In this document: positions 12,300 through 58,037 of the stretch, piece after piece
Numbering within the stretch: position 1 is the first letter of the stretch
Layout: each line of letters begins with the position of its first letter
DNA from: Rhineura floridana
Lineage: Eukaryota; Chordata; Lepidosauria; Squamata; Rhineuridae
Assembly: GCF_030035675.1 (NCBI RefSeq)
Contig: NC_084487.1
Span: 60,091,486 to 60,155,485, forward strand
Direction of reading: 5' to 3'
Length of the DNA stretch: 64,000 nt
The notes under the pieces: model-generated
What the model saw: only the letters and a program-made list of their open reading frames with translations
What the model was told of the DNA's origin: nothing
Databases searched by the model: none
Translations under genes and position numbers: made by a program

Positions 12300-12540
12300 T
12301 AGTTGAATCTTATGTGATGTTCTGGTTAGAATGTTGGACTAGGACTTGACACACCAGGGGAAAAGTTCCATGTGGACTAGGACCTGAGAGACCAGGGCAA
12401 ATTCCTATGCAGCCATGAAGCTTGCTGGGTGATCTTGGTCCTGTCACAGTCTCTCAACCTAACCTACCTCATGGGGGGGGGGCAAGAACCATGAATGCCA
12501 CTTTGAGCTAGCATCCTACTCGAACTAGTTATGGATGGCA
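12300..12540 (+). mobile_element. CORE-like SINE, sense, with internal duplication
   Basis: It has the family head GGTTAGAATGTTGGACTAGG, a second copy of the GGACTAGGACCTGAGAGACC stretch, GCAGCCATGAAGCTTGCTGG and CTCTCAACCTAACCTACCTC. It is diverged. Confidence 0.65.
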
Positions 12541-13240
12541 TGAGTTGGCCATAAGAAGATACTGCAATGTCTGCAACTGGTTAATTCATCATTATAAACA
12601 AGATAATAAATTAGTTTATAAAGATCAGTTTGCCAAAGTTTATATTACGAAGGGTACATTGACACATAAACTGTCTGAACAGGAAGACCAGCACTGGATC
12701 CAGGACTAGCAAGGGACGTGTCTACAACCAAGCCACGGAACTTGGTAGGATAAATATTACAGCAGCCTAAACTAGGCAATTGATAAGGCTTTTTAAAAAA
12801 ATAGTAGTCTTTCCAACCTCCACCATTGAGACCTAAGTCAGGCTTTTATTCCCAGGACAAGAGCTTAGTAAACTAAAGCCTTTGGTGCCAAGTGAGAATT
12901 CTGCCTGCATTTGCAACCATTTTTGATCCTGGGGGCAGAGGGAAGGGTGTGTGTGTGTGTGAGAGAGAGAGGTAGCATAGGGGAGCTCATGCATAAGGCA
13001 TATATTCAAGGCTCTAGCTTCAGCAGGGTTCAAGGGTTAGGTATTCTTTGTAGCATAGCCCTGGAGCTTCCACTAGGGGGAACTGACTTTTTTTTTGTTC
13101 CAGTACACATTGGGTTTGAGGGAAGTCTCCCATTCCCCTTTTGGAGGTCCCCTCCAACTCAGATTCTAGGACATGTGCTTCTACATTGACTTTGTAGAGC
13201 ACCAAAGGCTCACCCTGCAATAACTGACCCAGGATTTGCC
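12541..13240. other. Intergenic, nothing recognised
   Basis: Contains GT/GA microsatellite at about 12946-12970. No gene. Confidence 0.6.
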
Positions 13241-13244
13241 TAAA

Positions 13245-13350
13245 CCAGGGATGGGAAATCTATGGATTATGACTCCCAGCCAGCATGGCCAAGGATGATG
13301 GGAGGTGTAGTTCAACAACATTGGAGAGGCCACAGGTTCCCCATCCCCAT
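13245..13350. repeat. hAT-like palindromic MITE
   Basis: CAGGGATGGGAAATCTATGG at one end and GGTTCCCCATCCC at the other, with GATTATGACTCCCAGCC / GGAGGTGTAGTTCAACAAC arms. It is diverged. Confidence 0.55.
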
Positions 13351-13619
13351 CCCTTGATCAGATATAAATTTAATAAATGAAACAAATCCTGTCCAGATTG
13401 CTTGCACAGCCAGAGAAGACAGAAAATGTTAAATATATATGCTCCAAATATTGAATCCAAGAAGTGGTCACTTGACACCATAAAGCCTCACTACAGTAAG
13501 CTCTGCTCCTAAGGATGAACTCTTCGTATGGAATATGCACTACTGTAACCATGGCTTTCTGAATAATATATATATACACTGTATATTGAATAAAAGAAAG
13601 CTGAACCAGTATATGTCTG

Positions 13620-13945
13620 GTAAGAATGGCTCCCTCCTTGCTGTCTTTTCGTGGGCAGGTGAAGACTTTTTTATTCCAATGGGTTTTTGGAACAGAAGGT
13701 GCTTAGGACAGGGCTTTAAGAGGTATGCTGTATTGCTCACGGTTTTAATTGCACTATTTTTAAATTGTTTTTAAGTATTTTGAGTGTATGTTAATGTTTT
13801 AATGTTGCAAATAGTTTAAGTTTAGTTTAATGTAGATTTTTGTATGTTTTTATTATATGTATCCACTTTTATCTGTAAGCTACCCTGAGTTCCAATTTTG
13901 GAAAAAGGGCAGGGTAAAAATAAAGATAATAAATAAATAAAGTCT
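13620..13945 (+). mobile_element. L2-like LINE 3' end, sense
   Basis: It runs from a remnant of the C-terminal coding end (GTGAAGACTTTTTTATTCCA) through a T-rich 3' UTR and TAAGCTACCCTGAGTTCC to an ATAATAAATAAATAAA tail. Confidence 0.7.
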
Positions 13946-14770
13946 AAAATGGCTTTTGTTTGCTTTTAATGAGGTGTCACCTGATATTCTGGTATTCTTA
14001 ACCAGGGAATAAGAAATATTACTGTGATGTTTTGTGGCCATACTCCAGAGAGTCACAAAACTAAATCTGCACGTCTGGTAGCCTTTGTACTTGATTTTTC
14101 TCCTACAGCAGTCCCTTCCAAAGCATATCGAATTTTTTTACTTAAACTTGCAGGACCTTCAAAAGCAGATTATGATATGGTAAGAGCTGAAATCTTTGTT
14201 GGGATGTCTGGTCTTGTGCTTGCCCTTTTAATTTTTTAAAAAATTCTGATTGTTTAAGAGCTTAAAGTAAGCGCAACTTGTCATTATTTTATGTAAATTT
14301 TAAAAATACAAGCTTAAAAATGCTTGCTTGTGTAAACTACTTTTCAGTTTCCAGCATTTCATACACTTTAGAGAGCTTGCAGTAAATCAAAACAAAATGA
14401 AGCAGTTTTAGGCAATCCGACAATATATTTAGGAGAAAAAAATGCATAGCCACAGATATAAAATATAGAAGTAATGAATCCATGTTTCACGTAAGGAATT
14501 GGGGGCAACTCATTTTAGCAATAATGTTAGTGGAAACCATATGAAAACTTAGTAGACAGAATAAATAACTAAAAGCCCCACAACTTTTGTGATAAAAAGT
14601 GAATCATTTAGTGTTAGTAATTAAACCAGAAGCCATGTAGAGCCTGTGAGCAGATTACACATTATTTCCAATGTGAATACAGATGGCATGCATGTGTGAT
14701 CATCACAGACTACTTGCTATGAGTACACATGATGATCTACACATGTTGGATACTTGGAAGTGTTTTCGGT
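13946..14770. other. Intergenic, with a weak plus-strand open stretch
   Basis: A plus-strand frame (14024-14239) contains VPSKAYRIFLLKLAGPSKAD followed by GATATG|GTAAGA, an acceptable donor, and is preceded by a T-rich tract and CAG. I do not call it a gene. Nothing else is seen. Confidence 0.4.
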
Positions 14771-14774
14771 GCAC

Positions 14775-14915
14775 AACCTTCCCTAACCCGGAACTTCCAA
14801 ATGTTTTGGACTACAGGTTCCATCTGTCTCAGACAGCATGGCAATTGTCAGGGATAATGGGAATTGTAGAACAAAACCATCTGTAGGGCATTAGGTTGGG
14901 GAAGGCTGGTCTAGT
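14775..14915. repeat. hAT-like palindromic MITE
   Basis: TTTTGGACTACAGGTTCCAT is mirrored by ATGGGAATTGTAGAACAAAA; it ends GGTTGGGGAAGGCT. Confidence 0.6.
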
Positions 14916-14919
14916 CGCT

Positions 14920-15030
14920 TTCCAGGGTCTCAGGCAATGGTTTTCCCCAGCACTCCCTAGAGCTGCTAGGGACCGATTGAAACCTGCTGCATGCAAAGCA
15001 TGTGCTCTACCACTGAGCTATGGATCTTCT
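14920..15030 (-). mobile_element. tRNA-derived SINE head, antisense
   Basis: The minus strand gives the box-A/B-like head: CATAGCTCAGTGGTAGAGCA, CATGCTTTGCATGCAGCAGG, then GTTTCAATC. Only the 5' half is present. Confidence 0.7.
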
Positions 15031-16514
15031 GAAAGAAGTTCAGTCGGGATTACAGTCCAGAAAGGGTGCACAGGAATGCAACTTTAATCCTGGAAGAACT
15101 ACCTTGAACAACAGACAATCGCTGGTGTCATCTCATCTGTTCAATTTTTTTTTTACAGTGATTGCAAATAAAGCAGTGGTGGTTTGCCATTCCTTAGAGA
15201 GTCAATTCATAAGTGAGAAACTTAAATGCATGGGATATCTCACATAGAATGCTTAATTGAAAAAGGAAAAAAACCGCAACCACCACCAAAAATTCTAACA
15301 CACACACACACACACACTGGGAGTTAGAAATAAATGAGGTTTCGCATCAAGTGATTCCTTACAGCAGGGTGGGTGAATGCTGAGAAACAATCACATTTGT
15401 TTCTAAAACACAAAAGCACCATAAGATTGTAATAAATGACATAACTGGGCAGGGAATCTCAATAAGCTTAGGGTTGCATTCAACAGTGTCGCTCAGCTAG
15501 GGTATGGCTTTTGTCAACAGAATAGGAAGGCAAGTAATTTTCAGTGAGTCCACTTTCACCCTACAGACTCTGGCACCCTCCCTAAATCAGCTCTGCAGGA
15601 TTAGAAAATGCTTCGAGTATATATGAATGGCATGGGGGTTGTAGGGGACAGGGAAATTACTGGAAATTGCTTCTTTCCTTGTTTTGCAGACAAAAGCCTT
15701 ACTATTAGCTGATTCACACTGTTGGATACAACCCTTAGTTTTTTTTGGGGGGGGGGTCCCCACCAATCCATGGTATAGGGAACCACTGCACTTTCATAAG
15801 ACTGAAAAACTACCAAATGCATGCATGTACATAATATTAATGGTATTTGCTAGTTAACACTCAACATATTTTGATAAACTTATGATTTCAGGGTGTATGC
15901 AGAAGTGGGTTGTGTGATGTATAACATATACCTAGAAAAATGGATGACTTGATGAGAAAACGGAAATAAAAAAGTTATCCAAATTAAAGTTGTGTTCCTA
16001 CACCACTTGCACCAGTGAATTTCCCTTAGTCAGCCTAGGAGTCATCATATCCGAGGTACCTTTTAAAAATTTGCCTTCTAGCTCTTGACAATTCTTTTGA
16101 GAATGGTAAGAACTGAAGATACCTGATTGCTAGTAATTTGCAGCCTGGACCAAAATAGGTTGACTCTGAAGCAAGCACCACTGCAGTTCAGAAGGGCTAG
16201 CTTCCTGGGAAACAGGCTGTCATTCTAAACAGCAGTATTAGAACTCAACTGCTGTTGCTGGAAAATCCCCAAGGGTCACTTAAAACCCTAAACCAAAATA
16301 TTAGATTAAAATCCATTATTTTTGTAACATATTATTTCTTTGTGCAGCAGCAACAGCCTTCTCCTGCTTTTCTCTTTTGAAAAGATGATATGCTTTCAAC
16401 ATTCTTTCCAAATTCAAAAGCTGCCTAGTAGTCACTTTGACTGAACACATGCACACACAGAACCTTGGAAGTTGGTGTGTCAATAACCTTCAGCACTGGA
16501 GGTGTCCCAAGAAA
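15031..16514 (-). other. TMTC3: Region after the TMTC3 stop (probable 3' UTR, end not located)
   Basis: This is downstream of the TMTC3 stop on the minus strand. I found no clear minus-strand AATAAA near the stop, so the cleavage site is unplaced. It contains a short CA run at about 15297-15318 and a G run at about 15747. No other gene is seen. Confidence 0.4.
15297..15318. repeat. (CA)n microsatellite
   Basis: A short CA dinucleotide run. Confidence 0.9.
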
Positions 16515-50503
<33,989 letters not shown>

Positions 50504-50530
50504 CTTCTCCAGAGCTCTCGTGAACTAAAT
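50504..50530 (-). other. TMTC3: TMTC3 5' UTR part of coding exon 1
   Basis: Twenty-seven bases between a good splice acceptor (AG at 50531-50532 on the minus strand, preceded by a T-rich tract) and the ATG. They show that transcription starts upstream of this exon. Confidence 0.75.
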
Positions 50531-51188
50531 CTGTAAAACAAATTCAAGCATGTTTTAAAAAGCTGTTTTCATGAAAAAAGGCATTTGCTGTCAAAATTAC
50601 TTATTGACCTAGAGCATCTTTTGCCAACCTGTTGCTCCCCCAGAGAGTTTATACCCAAGCCATACAATTCAACGTTCTCGCTCGCTTGTCTTTACATCTC
50701 ACCGCTATTTTGCCAGTGTTGTCATACAAGAGGCACAAAGGAGCAACCTACCAAAATCAAATCCTGAGATAACTAGGTGAGCAGTGTTCAACTTGCATAT
50801 GACAGCCATCTCCGTTTCATCACTGCTTTGGCTGGAGTGGGGGAGAAAACTATGTTTAGGATGTGACCCTATAAAAACTTACTCGGAAGTAAACCCCACT
50901 GAACACAGATGAGAAGTCACACACAGGATTGAGCTGATAAAATGAATCTATCGTTCCTAGCTCACAATATTGGAGGTGCAGATACTGACTTCTGTGAACA
51001 ACCCAGGACTCACATTTTGATGTGATGAACAAGAACATATGCCCCTAGATAACACCAAGAACCAAGGCCGCCTCCAAAGGGCGGCTAGGTGGGGCCCTTC
51101 TGCTCCCCTTCCGAGATCTGTGGAGCTTCTGAGCAGCCTGCCATTCCCTCGCTTCACCTACCATTCTCTGCTGACTTCTTTTGCGGCT

Positions 51189-51359
51189 GCCATTAACCAC
51201 GATGGCGGCCAAGGTTTCCCTAAGGTGCTGATGCCCCTGCCACCATCTTGGTTGACAGCAGAGATGTGTGCGCATAAGATGCATGAGTGCCATCAACCAA
51301 GATGGCGGCAGAGGCTTCAGCCTCTTAGGGAAACCTTGGCTGCCATCTTGGTTAATGGC
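51189..51359. repeat. Nested fold-back element with AAGATGGCGGC motifs
   Basis: The outer arms 51189-51224 and 51324-51359 are inverted 36-mers with two mismatches. The inner arms 51237-51255 and 51293-51311 are inverted 19-mers with one mismatch. All four arms carry forms of (A)AGATGGCGGC or its complement, the YY1-type motif. GC- and CpG-rich, about 8.5 kb from the promoter. Confidence 0.75.
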
Positions 51360-52987
51360 AGTGCTGCATGCGCAGCCCACGTAACTGCAAAAAACAGGAG
51401 ACAGGTAGGTGGCATGTGCAGCCGGCTGCGCATGCATGTCTGTGTGCACATGTGCGCACATATGCTGGTGCCCGGGTCAAGCTGGTGCCCAAGGGCCCCG
51501 GCATGCCTGAGGACAGCCCTGCCAAGAACGCTTAGTGCTGAGAATGTTTCAGTAATGTTCTTTATATTAGAATGAAAGAGTTATCTAGAAAAGCTTTTGT
51601 GGCCTAATCATTTAAAAGCAATTTGAACTTGCTGTCCAGTGTCTGATCTTTAATCAAATGTTTGACTTACCACTCAAGCACACTATTTCTTCATTTATAC
51701 ATTCCCCTCAGGAAGTCATGTTTTTAGAATCTGTTTTTCATCTGGATTGACGTTACTAACTATTATGGATCTTTACTAGAAAGAGAGAAACAGACATCAC
51801 CTTTAGGAAGCATACTGCTTATTTCACTAGAACAACTGTGATTCCCTATAGCATTACAAAGCTCTTACACAAAAACTGTTCAAAGTGAACAAGAGGGCTT
51901 TTTAAAATAGCACAAAGTATAATAAACATCACATGCAAATTTCTCCCCACAGAAAATACTCTGAGGAACCAGTTACTCTTTAAAAGAGTTCACACATTAC
52001 TGCCAGACAGTGTAGCCTGCTTGTGTGAACAGTTTAACTTTCAAGTCAAAAACGTATGTTAAGATATGGGCAGAAGTCCGCTGACTCAAAGGTCTTTTCA
52101 GGCACTGAAAGAGTATAGGAGAGCATAAAGTCTGTAGGGGATGGAAGTGCCTCCCCCACCTTCAAAATACCTGTTCCCTCTACTCCCAAGCTTCCAACAC
52201 TGAGAGTTCCTGATGGAAGAGAGCTTTCTAAGCAAGTTCAGCTTACAAATCCCCTTCACATCTTCCGCTGAATGCAGGGATGTTGTGGGCAGAGTCAGCA
52301 ATTATCTCCCATGTGATGTGATTGTATGATCAGCTGTGGTGAAAAAAAGGTGGTCTTTTCCCATGAAAAGCTAGTATGGCAGAGAATGATCTCACTTTGG
52401 TTGTTTTTTAAAGCCAGTTTTGGAGTTTTATAAGGTTTTTTTCTTAAAAAAAGAACCACATAGGTATTCATAGAATGAGAGATGTAATTAGAATGTTCAT
52501 ATAATTCAACAAGTGCAACAAACACGTGCAACATTTGAAGGTTCTCTTTTTAATAAACTTGGACTCTACTACATGAGAACTGATATTCTGTTAAGTAACG
52601 CAGCATGGCTATATGGACCTATCATTATTTACAGTTAAGTACTTCGAGATATTTTTTTTTCTTTTTTAAAGCAAGTGAACAACACTATAGATTGTATCTA
52701 GCTATTGCTCCAGTTGATGGTAAGAATTCCGTCAGTGGAATGAGGAAACAATTTTCGGTAATTTCCTCTTTCAATTGCAGCCCTCCACACACCCCTTGGT
52801 CTGGGTTGGAGGACCGTCCAGAGCAGATTTAGGGTATGTGTCTTTGTGTGCAGGGGGGTGGATCAATGAAAGTTGCTTCCCTCCCCATTCTGCTTATGGA
52901 AGCCTTACCATCAGCTTACGCGACACAACTGGGTAAAATGTGATAACTGTAAACAAAGTCTTGAAAGTGTATGGAGAATATTGAGAA

Positions 52988-53090
52988 ATGGGGATCATAG
53001 CTCAGAGGTTTAGCACATGCTTTGCATGCAGAAGGTTGCCAGGTTCAATCTCTGGCATCTCTATTGAAAAGGGATCAGGTAGCCAATTAT
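52988..53090 (+). mobile_element. tRNA-derived SINE head, sense
   Basis: ATCATAGCTCAGAGGTTTAG, CACATGCTTTGCATGCAGAA and AGGTTCAATCTCTGGCATCT. It is truncated after the head, where LINE sequence follows. Confidence 0.75.
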
Positions 53091-53094
53091 GTGA

Positions 53095-53575
53095 AAGATC
53101 TCTGCTTGAGAACTTACAGAACTGCTGCCAGTCAAGGACTGGCTTGACTAACCTGTATGTACCAACCTGGACTCTGCACTTGGCATCAGAGGCCCTTCTT
53201 TGTGTGCTTCCTCCAAAGGAGGTGTGGAGAGTGGCAACAGGAGGACAGGCCTTCTCAGTGGCGGCCCGTTTGTGGACTACTCTCCCCAGGGAGTTATGCC
53301 TGGGGCCATTGTTATCCATCTTCAGACACCAGGCAAAAACATTTCTCTTCTCTGAGGCATTTGGTTTTTAACTTTGGAAAGCTTTTGAAGTGCTTCTGTT
53401 GTGCTGCCCTCCTAAGAAGGGTTGCTCCACTGCCTATGTACTGTTTTGTTTTTAACTTTTTATATATTTTTCAATCTTTAGCTTTTTAATTTTAATTTTT
53501 TATTAACTGTAAGTTGCTTTGAATGCACATATTTATGCAGAAAAGTGACTAATTTAATAAATATATAATACAATA
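53095..53575 (+). mobile_element. L2-like LINE C-terminal end and tail, sense
   Basis: The plus-strand frame gives EVWRVATGGQAFSVAARLWT, TLPRELCLGPLLSIFRHQAK and TFLFSEAF, followed by a T-rich 3' UTR and a TTTAATAAATATATAATA tail. It is inactive. Confidence 0.75.
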
Positions 53576-54722
53576 AAGTATGTTTTCATTTTCTTTTTTC
53601 AAAGAGACAAAAATCACTTAGCATACACAGCTGATAAAATATTACAGACCCCAACATTTATTAGCCTGCCAATATTTTGCCTACTAAGAAGTTCCTTTGT
53701 GGTACCCTCCTCTTTGGCCTGCAAAAATGTAGGCTACTAATCGTTTAGGTTAATTAAAAAAAGGTTGCTTTGATCCAGGGAAGAGACTTTTTTTTCCTCT
53801 GTGGCCATCATAGAAACCAAACACATCATCTTTCAGCTTGGTCTCTCACCTGTATGGAATTCAAAGTCACCTATGGCTACCAGGTGAATTGTTAAATACA
53901 AGGCTAAAATAAATTAATGTTTTTTCCTCTATGACTAGGAGAAACAGGGTAAATTTTACAATAGCAGACAATATATCTACACTGACTTAATTTGCACATT
54001 TAAAATGAACCGGAGAATCCTACTTTTCTTGGTGCTTTTTTAAAAAAATGACAAATACACACAGTATACATAAATATATCTGTGCAAGAACTGTTTGTCA
54101 TCCACCTCATTGCTCACAATCAGTATGCATGTGCACAGGGCCATCCAAAACACCAATGCAAATAGGAAGGTCTCTGCGTACGTAAGTGCTTTGCTCGCAT
54201 ATTTGGATCCTTCAGGACTTCAGATTAAGTACTTATTTTCAGTATGCATTTATGGTATGGAATAATTAATAATAAATCAATCAGCTGTGAAGCATGGTGG
54301 AATGTTTTCTAGTGCTTATTTTTCTGGTGAATTTTTTTTAGTTCATAAATTCATTATGGATGTCAATTGCAAATGCAATGTTAAGCAAACTTGGCAGCTT
54401 CAACATTTTCAGCTGTTTAGCTAACATGCTAAATTAGGTTATTTTTTAGAGCATTAGAATTTTTTTTTTACACAAACAAATCATTCTGAATCAAATTACC
54501 CTCGTTTGCATAGGAAAGTTTTCCGTTCACAATTTTTCAGACAATCCGCATCACTGTATGGCTGAAAATGGAAACAATAAATGTATCCCCATGCATGCAT
54601 GTACACGCACACTGAGCGTGGTGCAGAAATAAGAAACCAGAAGACCGCAAATGTATTTCAGATTCTGGGAATTAGGAAAGAAAAACAACAAGTTTGCAAG
54701 CTGTCAGTTAAGATCTCTAGAG

Positions 54723-54860
54723 CAGCCTTTCCCAACTAGTGTGCCTCCAGATGTTGTTGGACCACAACTTCCATCAGCCTCAGCCAGCATTGCCAATGGT
54801 CAGGAAAGATGGGAATTGTGGTCCAACAACATCTGGAGGCACACTGGTTGGGAAAGGCTG
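54723..54860. mobile_element. hAT-like palindromic MITE with perfect 8-bp duplication
   Basis: It starts CAGCCTTTCCCAACTAGTGT and ends GGTTGGGAAAGGCTG. It is flanked on both sides by CTCTAGAG (54715-54722, 54861-54868). The perfect target-site duplication fixes the family type as hAT-like. Confidence 0.88.
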
Positions 54861-54879
54861 CTCTAGAGAGACACTACAG

Positions 54880-54950
54880 AAAATAGTAGTGTTGCCCTGG
54901 GCTCCTACTGGGAGAAAGGGTGGGATATAAATATAATCTAAATAAATAAA
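54880..54950 (+). repeat. L2-type LINE/SINE tail remnant
   Basis: TTGCCCTGGGCTCCTACTGG followed by GGTGGGATATAAATATAATC and AAATAAATAAAAT, the common 3' end of L2-like copies here. Confidence 0.7.
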
Positions 54951-55396
54951 ATATATTGAAAACAGCAAAGAGATTTTCCATCTCTTTTTCTTCCTACTGC
55001 TATTTAGAGAGCAATTAAATAAAGACCTACCTGGCATGATGCATACAGAAATAGTGTAATTTTTCTGTCAGGGAAGACGTTGCTAGAATCGAAAATGGCG
55101 TAGGTTTCTAATGCAAACTAATTATACATCCATAAGAGTGGCTGTACACTATAGCCAGCATGGATTTTTCACATTCCACCATGTTAAATTGAAAATACCC
55201 CCCATGCCATTCTGCGGCTTATCATAAGCTCATTTCAAAACAAAATCTTACAAAACTTATAGTCCTAAACTCAGAAGCACTTGCTTAACAACTCTAAGTT
55301 TTCCCGGTGATACACAGAACACTCAGAGAGAATCCAGAGTTTAAAGTCTGAAACACAAGTAAAAAAATCCAGACCCCTGTTGGGCATTTTTCTGTC

Positions 55397-55570
55397 AGTG
55401 GATTGGACTGTGAAAGACTAACCCAAACTGTGTTTCCAGTTTGACAAATTTGTAGGGCAGTATAATATTTCAGAGAGGAGGTCAGGTCTCCTGCTACCCT
55501 GGTGCATTCACTATAGCTGCTCAATTTCCCTGATTTTTAAAGTTTGATACAAATATCTGTTGGCTGTAGG
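55397..55570 (-). repeat. Unnamed dispersed repeat, copy 2
   Basis: The reverse complement of 6711-6885, with the shared block TGGTGCATTCACTATAGCTG. It supports a repeat family rather than unique sequence. Confidence 0.7.
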
Positions 55571-55889
55571 TACGTTCTTAAACTGCAAGGGTTTTTTGTC
55601 CATTAGTGAATAAGTATGTATTGGGGGTCAAAATCCTCACTGAAAAGAATCTTTCTAAAAGGGCCAAACTAGATACAATGTGATTAGGCTTCCCCATTTT
55701 TTAAAACAACAACAGCAAAAATCTAATGAGAGGAGGTGGATTAAACATTTTCTTCTCATGCTGTTTTCCCCTCTGACACTATTTAGCCCATGAGAGAAAA
55801 CCATTCAGTATCCTGAACCAGAGAAGCAACATAGACTACTTTTGTGAAGATTACTGTCTGATCTGCCCTCAGAAACCAAGCACTCACTA

Positions 55890-56020
55890 AAGTCTGTGGC
55901 CCTGCTGATGCTGTTGGACTACAACTCCCATCATACCTGACCGCTGGCCATGCTTGATGGGAATGGTGGGAGTCAGAGTCAGATAACATTGGGAGGACCA
56001 CAGGTTCCCTATCCCTGCCC
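55890..56020. repeat. hAT-like palindromic MITE
   Basis: GTTGGACTACAACTCCCATC is mirrored in part by GGAATGGTGGGAGTCAGAGT, and it ends GTTCCCTATCCCTGCC. Confidence 0.55.
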
Positions 56021-56147
56021 TAGAGACTGGGCAGGCTACTCAATCTGCAGCTGGCCCACAATAGCCCAGACAGGTAGGTGGTTTATGTTTACAAGTGGAA
56101 ATGTACTTACTTGCTTCATCCCTATACTGATACACTAACTATGTACT

Positions 56148-56563
56148 GTGTGATGTAATGGTTAGAGCAAGGTGGGTAATCTTTTTGGCTCCATGGGCCA
56201 TATCTTTATTAGGATCTGTCTCACAGGGCAAATCTGACCAAATCGCTGGCTGGGTGGATAGGCGTGATTTGGGGGAAATGGTGTTGGGAGCCAAATGGGA
56301 AACCCTGAAGGACCGTGATTGGCCTGGAGGATGGAGGTTCCTCACTCCTGGGTTAGCATATTGAACTATAACCTGGGAGACCAGGGTTCAACTCCCCACT
56401 GAGCCATGAAGCTCACTGGGTGACCCTGGGCCAGTGACCATCTCTCAGCGTAACCTACCTCACAGGGTTGCTGTGAGGATGAAATGGAGAGGGAAGAACC
56501 ACATACACCACTCTGAGCTTCCTAGAGGAAAGGTGGGCTATACATGTAATAAATAAATAAAAT
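56148..56563 (+). mobile_element. CORE-like SINE, sense, split by an insertion
   Basis: Head GTGTGATGTAATGGTTAGAG, then a roughly 180-bp insertion. It resumes with TTAGCATATTGAACTATAAC, ACCAGGGTTCAACTCCCCAC, GAGCCATGAAGCTCACTGGG and GGGTTGCTGTGAGGATGAAA, and ends in an AATAAATAAATAAA tail. Confidence 0.75.
56171..56352. mobile_element. Insertion inside the CORE-like SINE head
   Basis: Begins AAGGTGGGTAATCTTTTTGG and ends GGTTCCTCACTCCTGG. The inverted character of the ends (AGGTGGG / CCTCACTCCTGG) and GGTTAG on both sides suggest a small non-autonomous DNA element. The family is uncertain. Confidence 0.45.
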
Positions 56564-57842
56564 ACTACACATATAAAGGAAGACCTCATGAGATCTTTGG
56601 AAACACAAACATCTAGACCGCCCCCCCCATTATATTACCTTTAGCCTACTGTAGATGACACAGAGGAGACAAACATTTCCCATGAGTGCATTAAGGAAAC
56701 TAACGAATCTTTTGGGTACCTATTCAGCATCTTCCCATCTTGCTAACTCAGCTGCAAATGGTTTCACAATCCCTCTCCGATAAACAGGAGTGGGACGTGA
56801 ACAGGCAACCGGAATTATACCAACAGTCTTGCTCTTTTTAGACCTCAGGGATAATCTTCACTGCCGGAATGTTTCTTTGCCTGCAAAGATGAAGGATTTT
56901 CAGCAGCCGCTTCCTCAGTAAAGAGTCTGCCCACCATTATACAGAACTAAAACTTGTGATCACTTAGAGCTGCTTATAAAGACCTGAGCTGGAATTTGTC
57001 TTTGTAGTGTCTGCAGGTCGTACATGTAGCCGAACAGGTGTATCAAGCTAACCACATTGAGAAGGTCAGTAGGATAAGCATAGCTAGACTTGCACAGACC
57101 CTTTGGATGTTACAGAGATGGCTGTGTTTCATTCCCATCTAACATTTTAAATACGGTTCTTCTCAAAGGGAAGGGATCTTGGCTAAGAAAAAAAGAATTG
57201 GGCTGAGAAGAATTGACTCATGGATCTGGCTCTTCCCTATGCAGATTCACTAAACAGTTCATGAATCACAAATCAGATTTCAAGTGACATAAAGCTGAGC
57301 ACCAATGCACCATGGGGAAACTGGAGTGCCTGGACATACTGTTCCACAGAACTACATATAAAAACCTAAGTTTAAACATAGGACAAGCTGATGATGTAAA
57401 TCTCCCTGACATTACTGTGAGCAGGAAGATTTGTACTACAAGCTACTCTGAGGAAGAAGCCTATCATGTATTTACCCTGTTAACATGTGAATGTCAACAT
57501 TAGTGAACCTCTTGTTGACAGCGTGGTAGCCAGATTTTTTTCTGAAGCCCAACAACTGGGACACACAACTCCAAGCCTGTTTCAGATGCACTGATTACTT
57601 GTTTCCAGGTTCATTTAAAGTGTTTGTCTCAGCCTTCGAAGACCTGAACAGCCTTGAACTTTGCTACCTCAAGAACAGTATGTTCCAGAAAGACATACAT
57701 CAGACATATATGGGAAGATGAAATGTGGAATTGTAATATGAATCCACCCCAAATGCACATAGTTACCAAAATCCAGAGGATCACACACCTTGGAGCATAT
57801 TCAGTGCGAGTTTGAACTAGTGTTTCCCCTTTTAAAATTCAA

Positions 57843-58037
57843 ACAAGGAACATATGAAGCTGCCTTATGCCAACTCATCTGGGTCCATCTTGCTCAGTAC
57901 TCTCTGCACTAACTGGCAGCAGCTCTCTAGGGTTTCAGGCATACAGCTTTCCCAGCCCTACTTGGAGATGCCAGAGATTGAACCTGGAATCTTCTACATG
58001 CAAAGCAGGTGCTCCACCACTGAGCTATGGACCTTCC
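57843..58037 (-). mobile_element. tRNA-derived SINE, antisense
   Basis: GGAACATATGAAGCTGCCTT, GTCCATCTTGCTCAGTACTC and CTAACTGGCAGCAGCTCTCT; then GAGATTGAACCTGGAATCTT, ACATGCAAAGCAGGTGCTCC and ACCACTGAGCTATGGACC. Confidence 0.82.

Noticed and set aside
51039-51575. Overlapping 178- and 138-codon frames on opposite strands
   Set aside because: Both cover the GC-rich fold-back element. The mirrored peptides come from the inverted arms, not from a gene.
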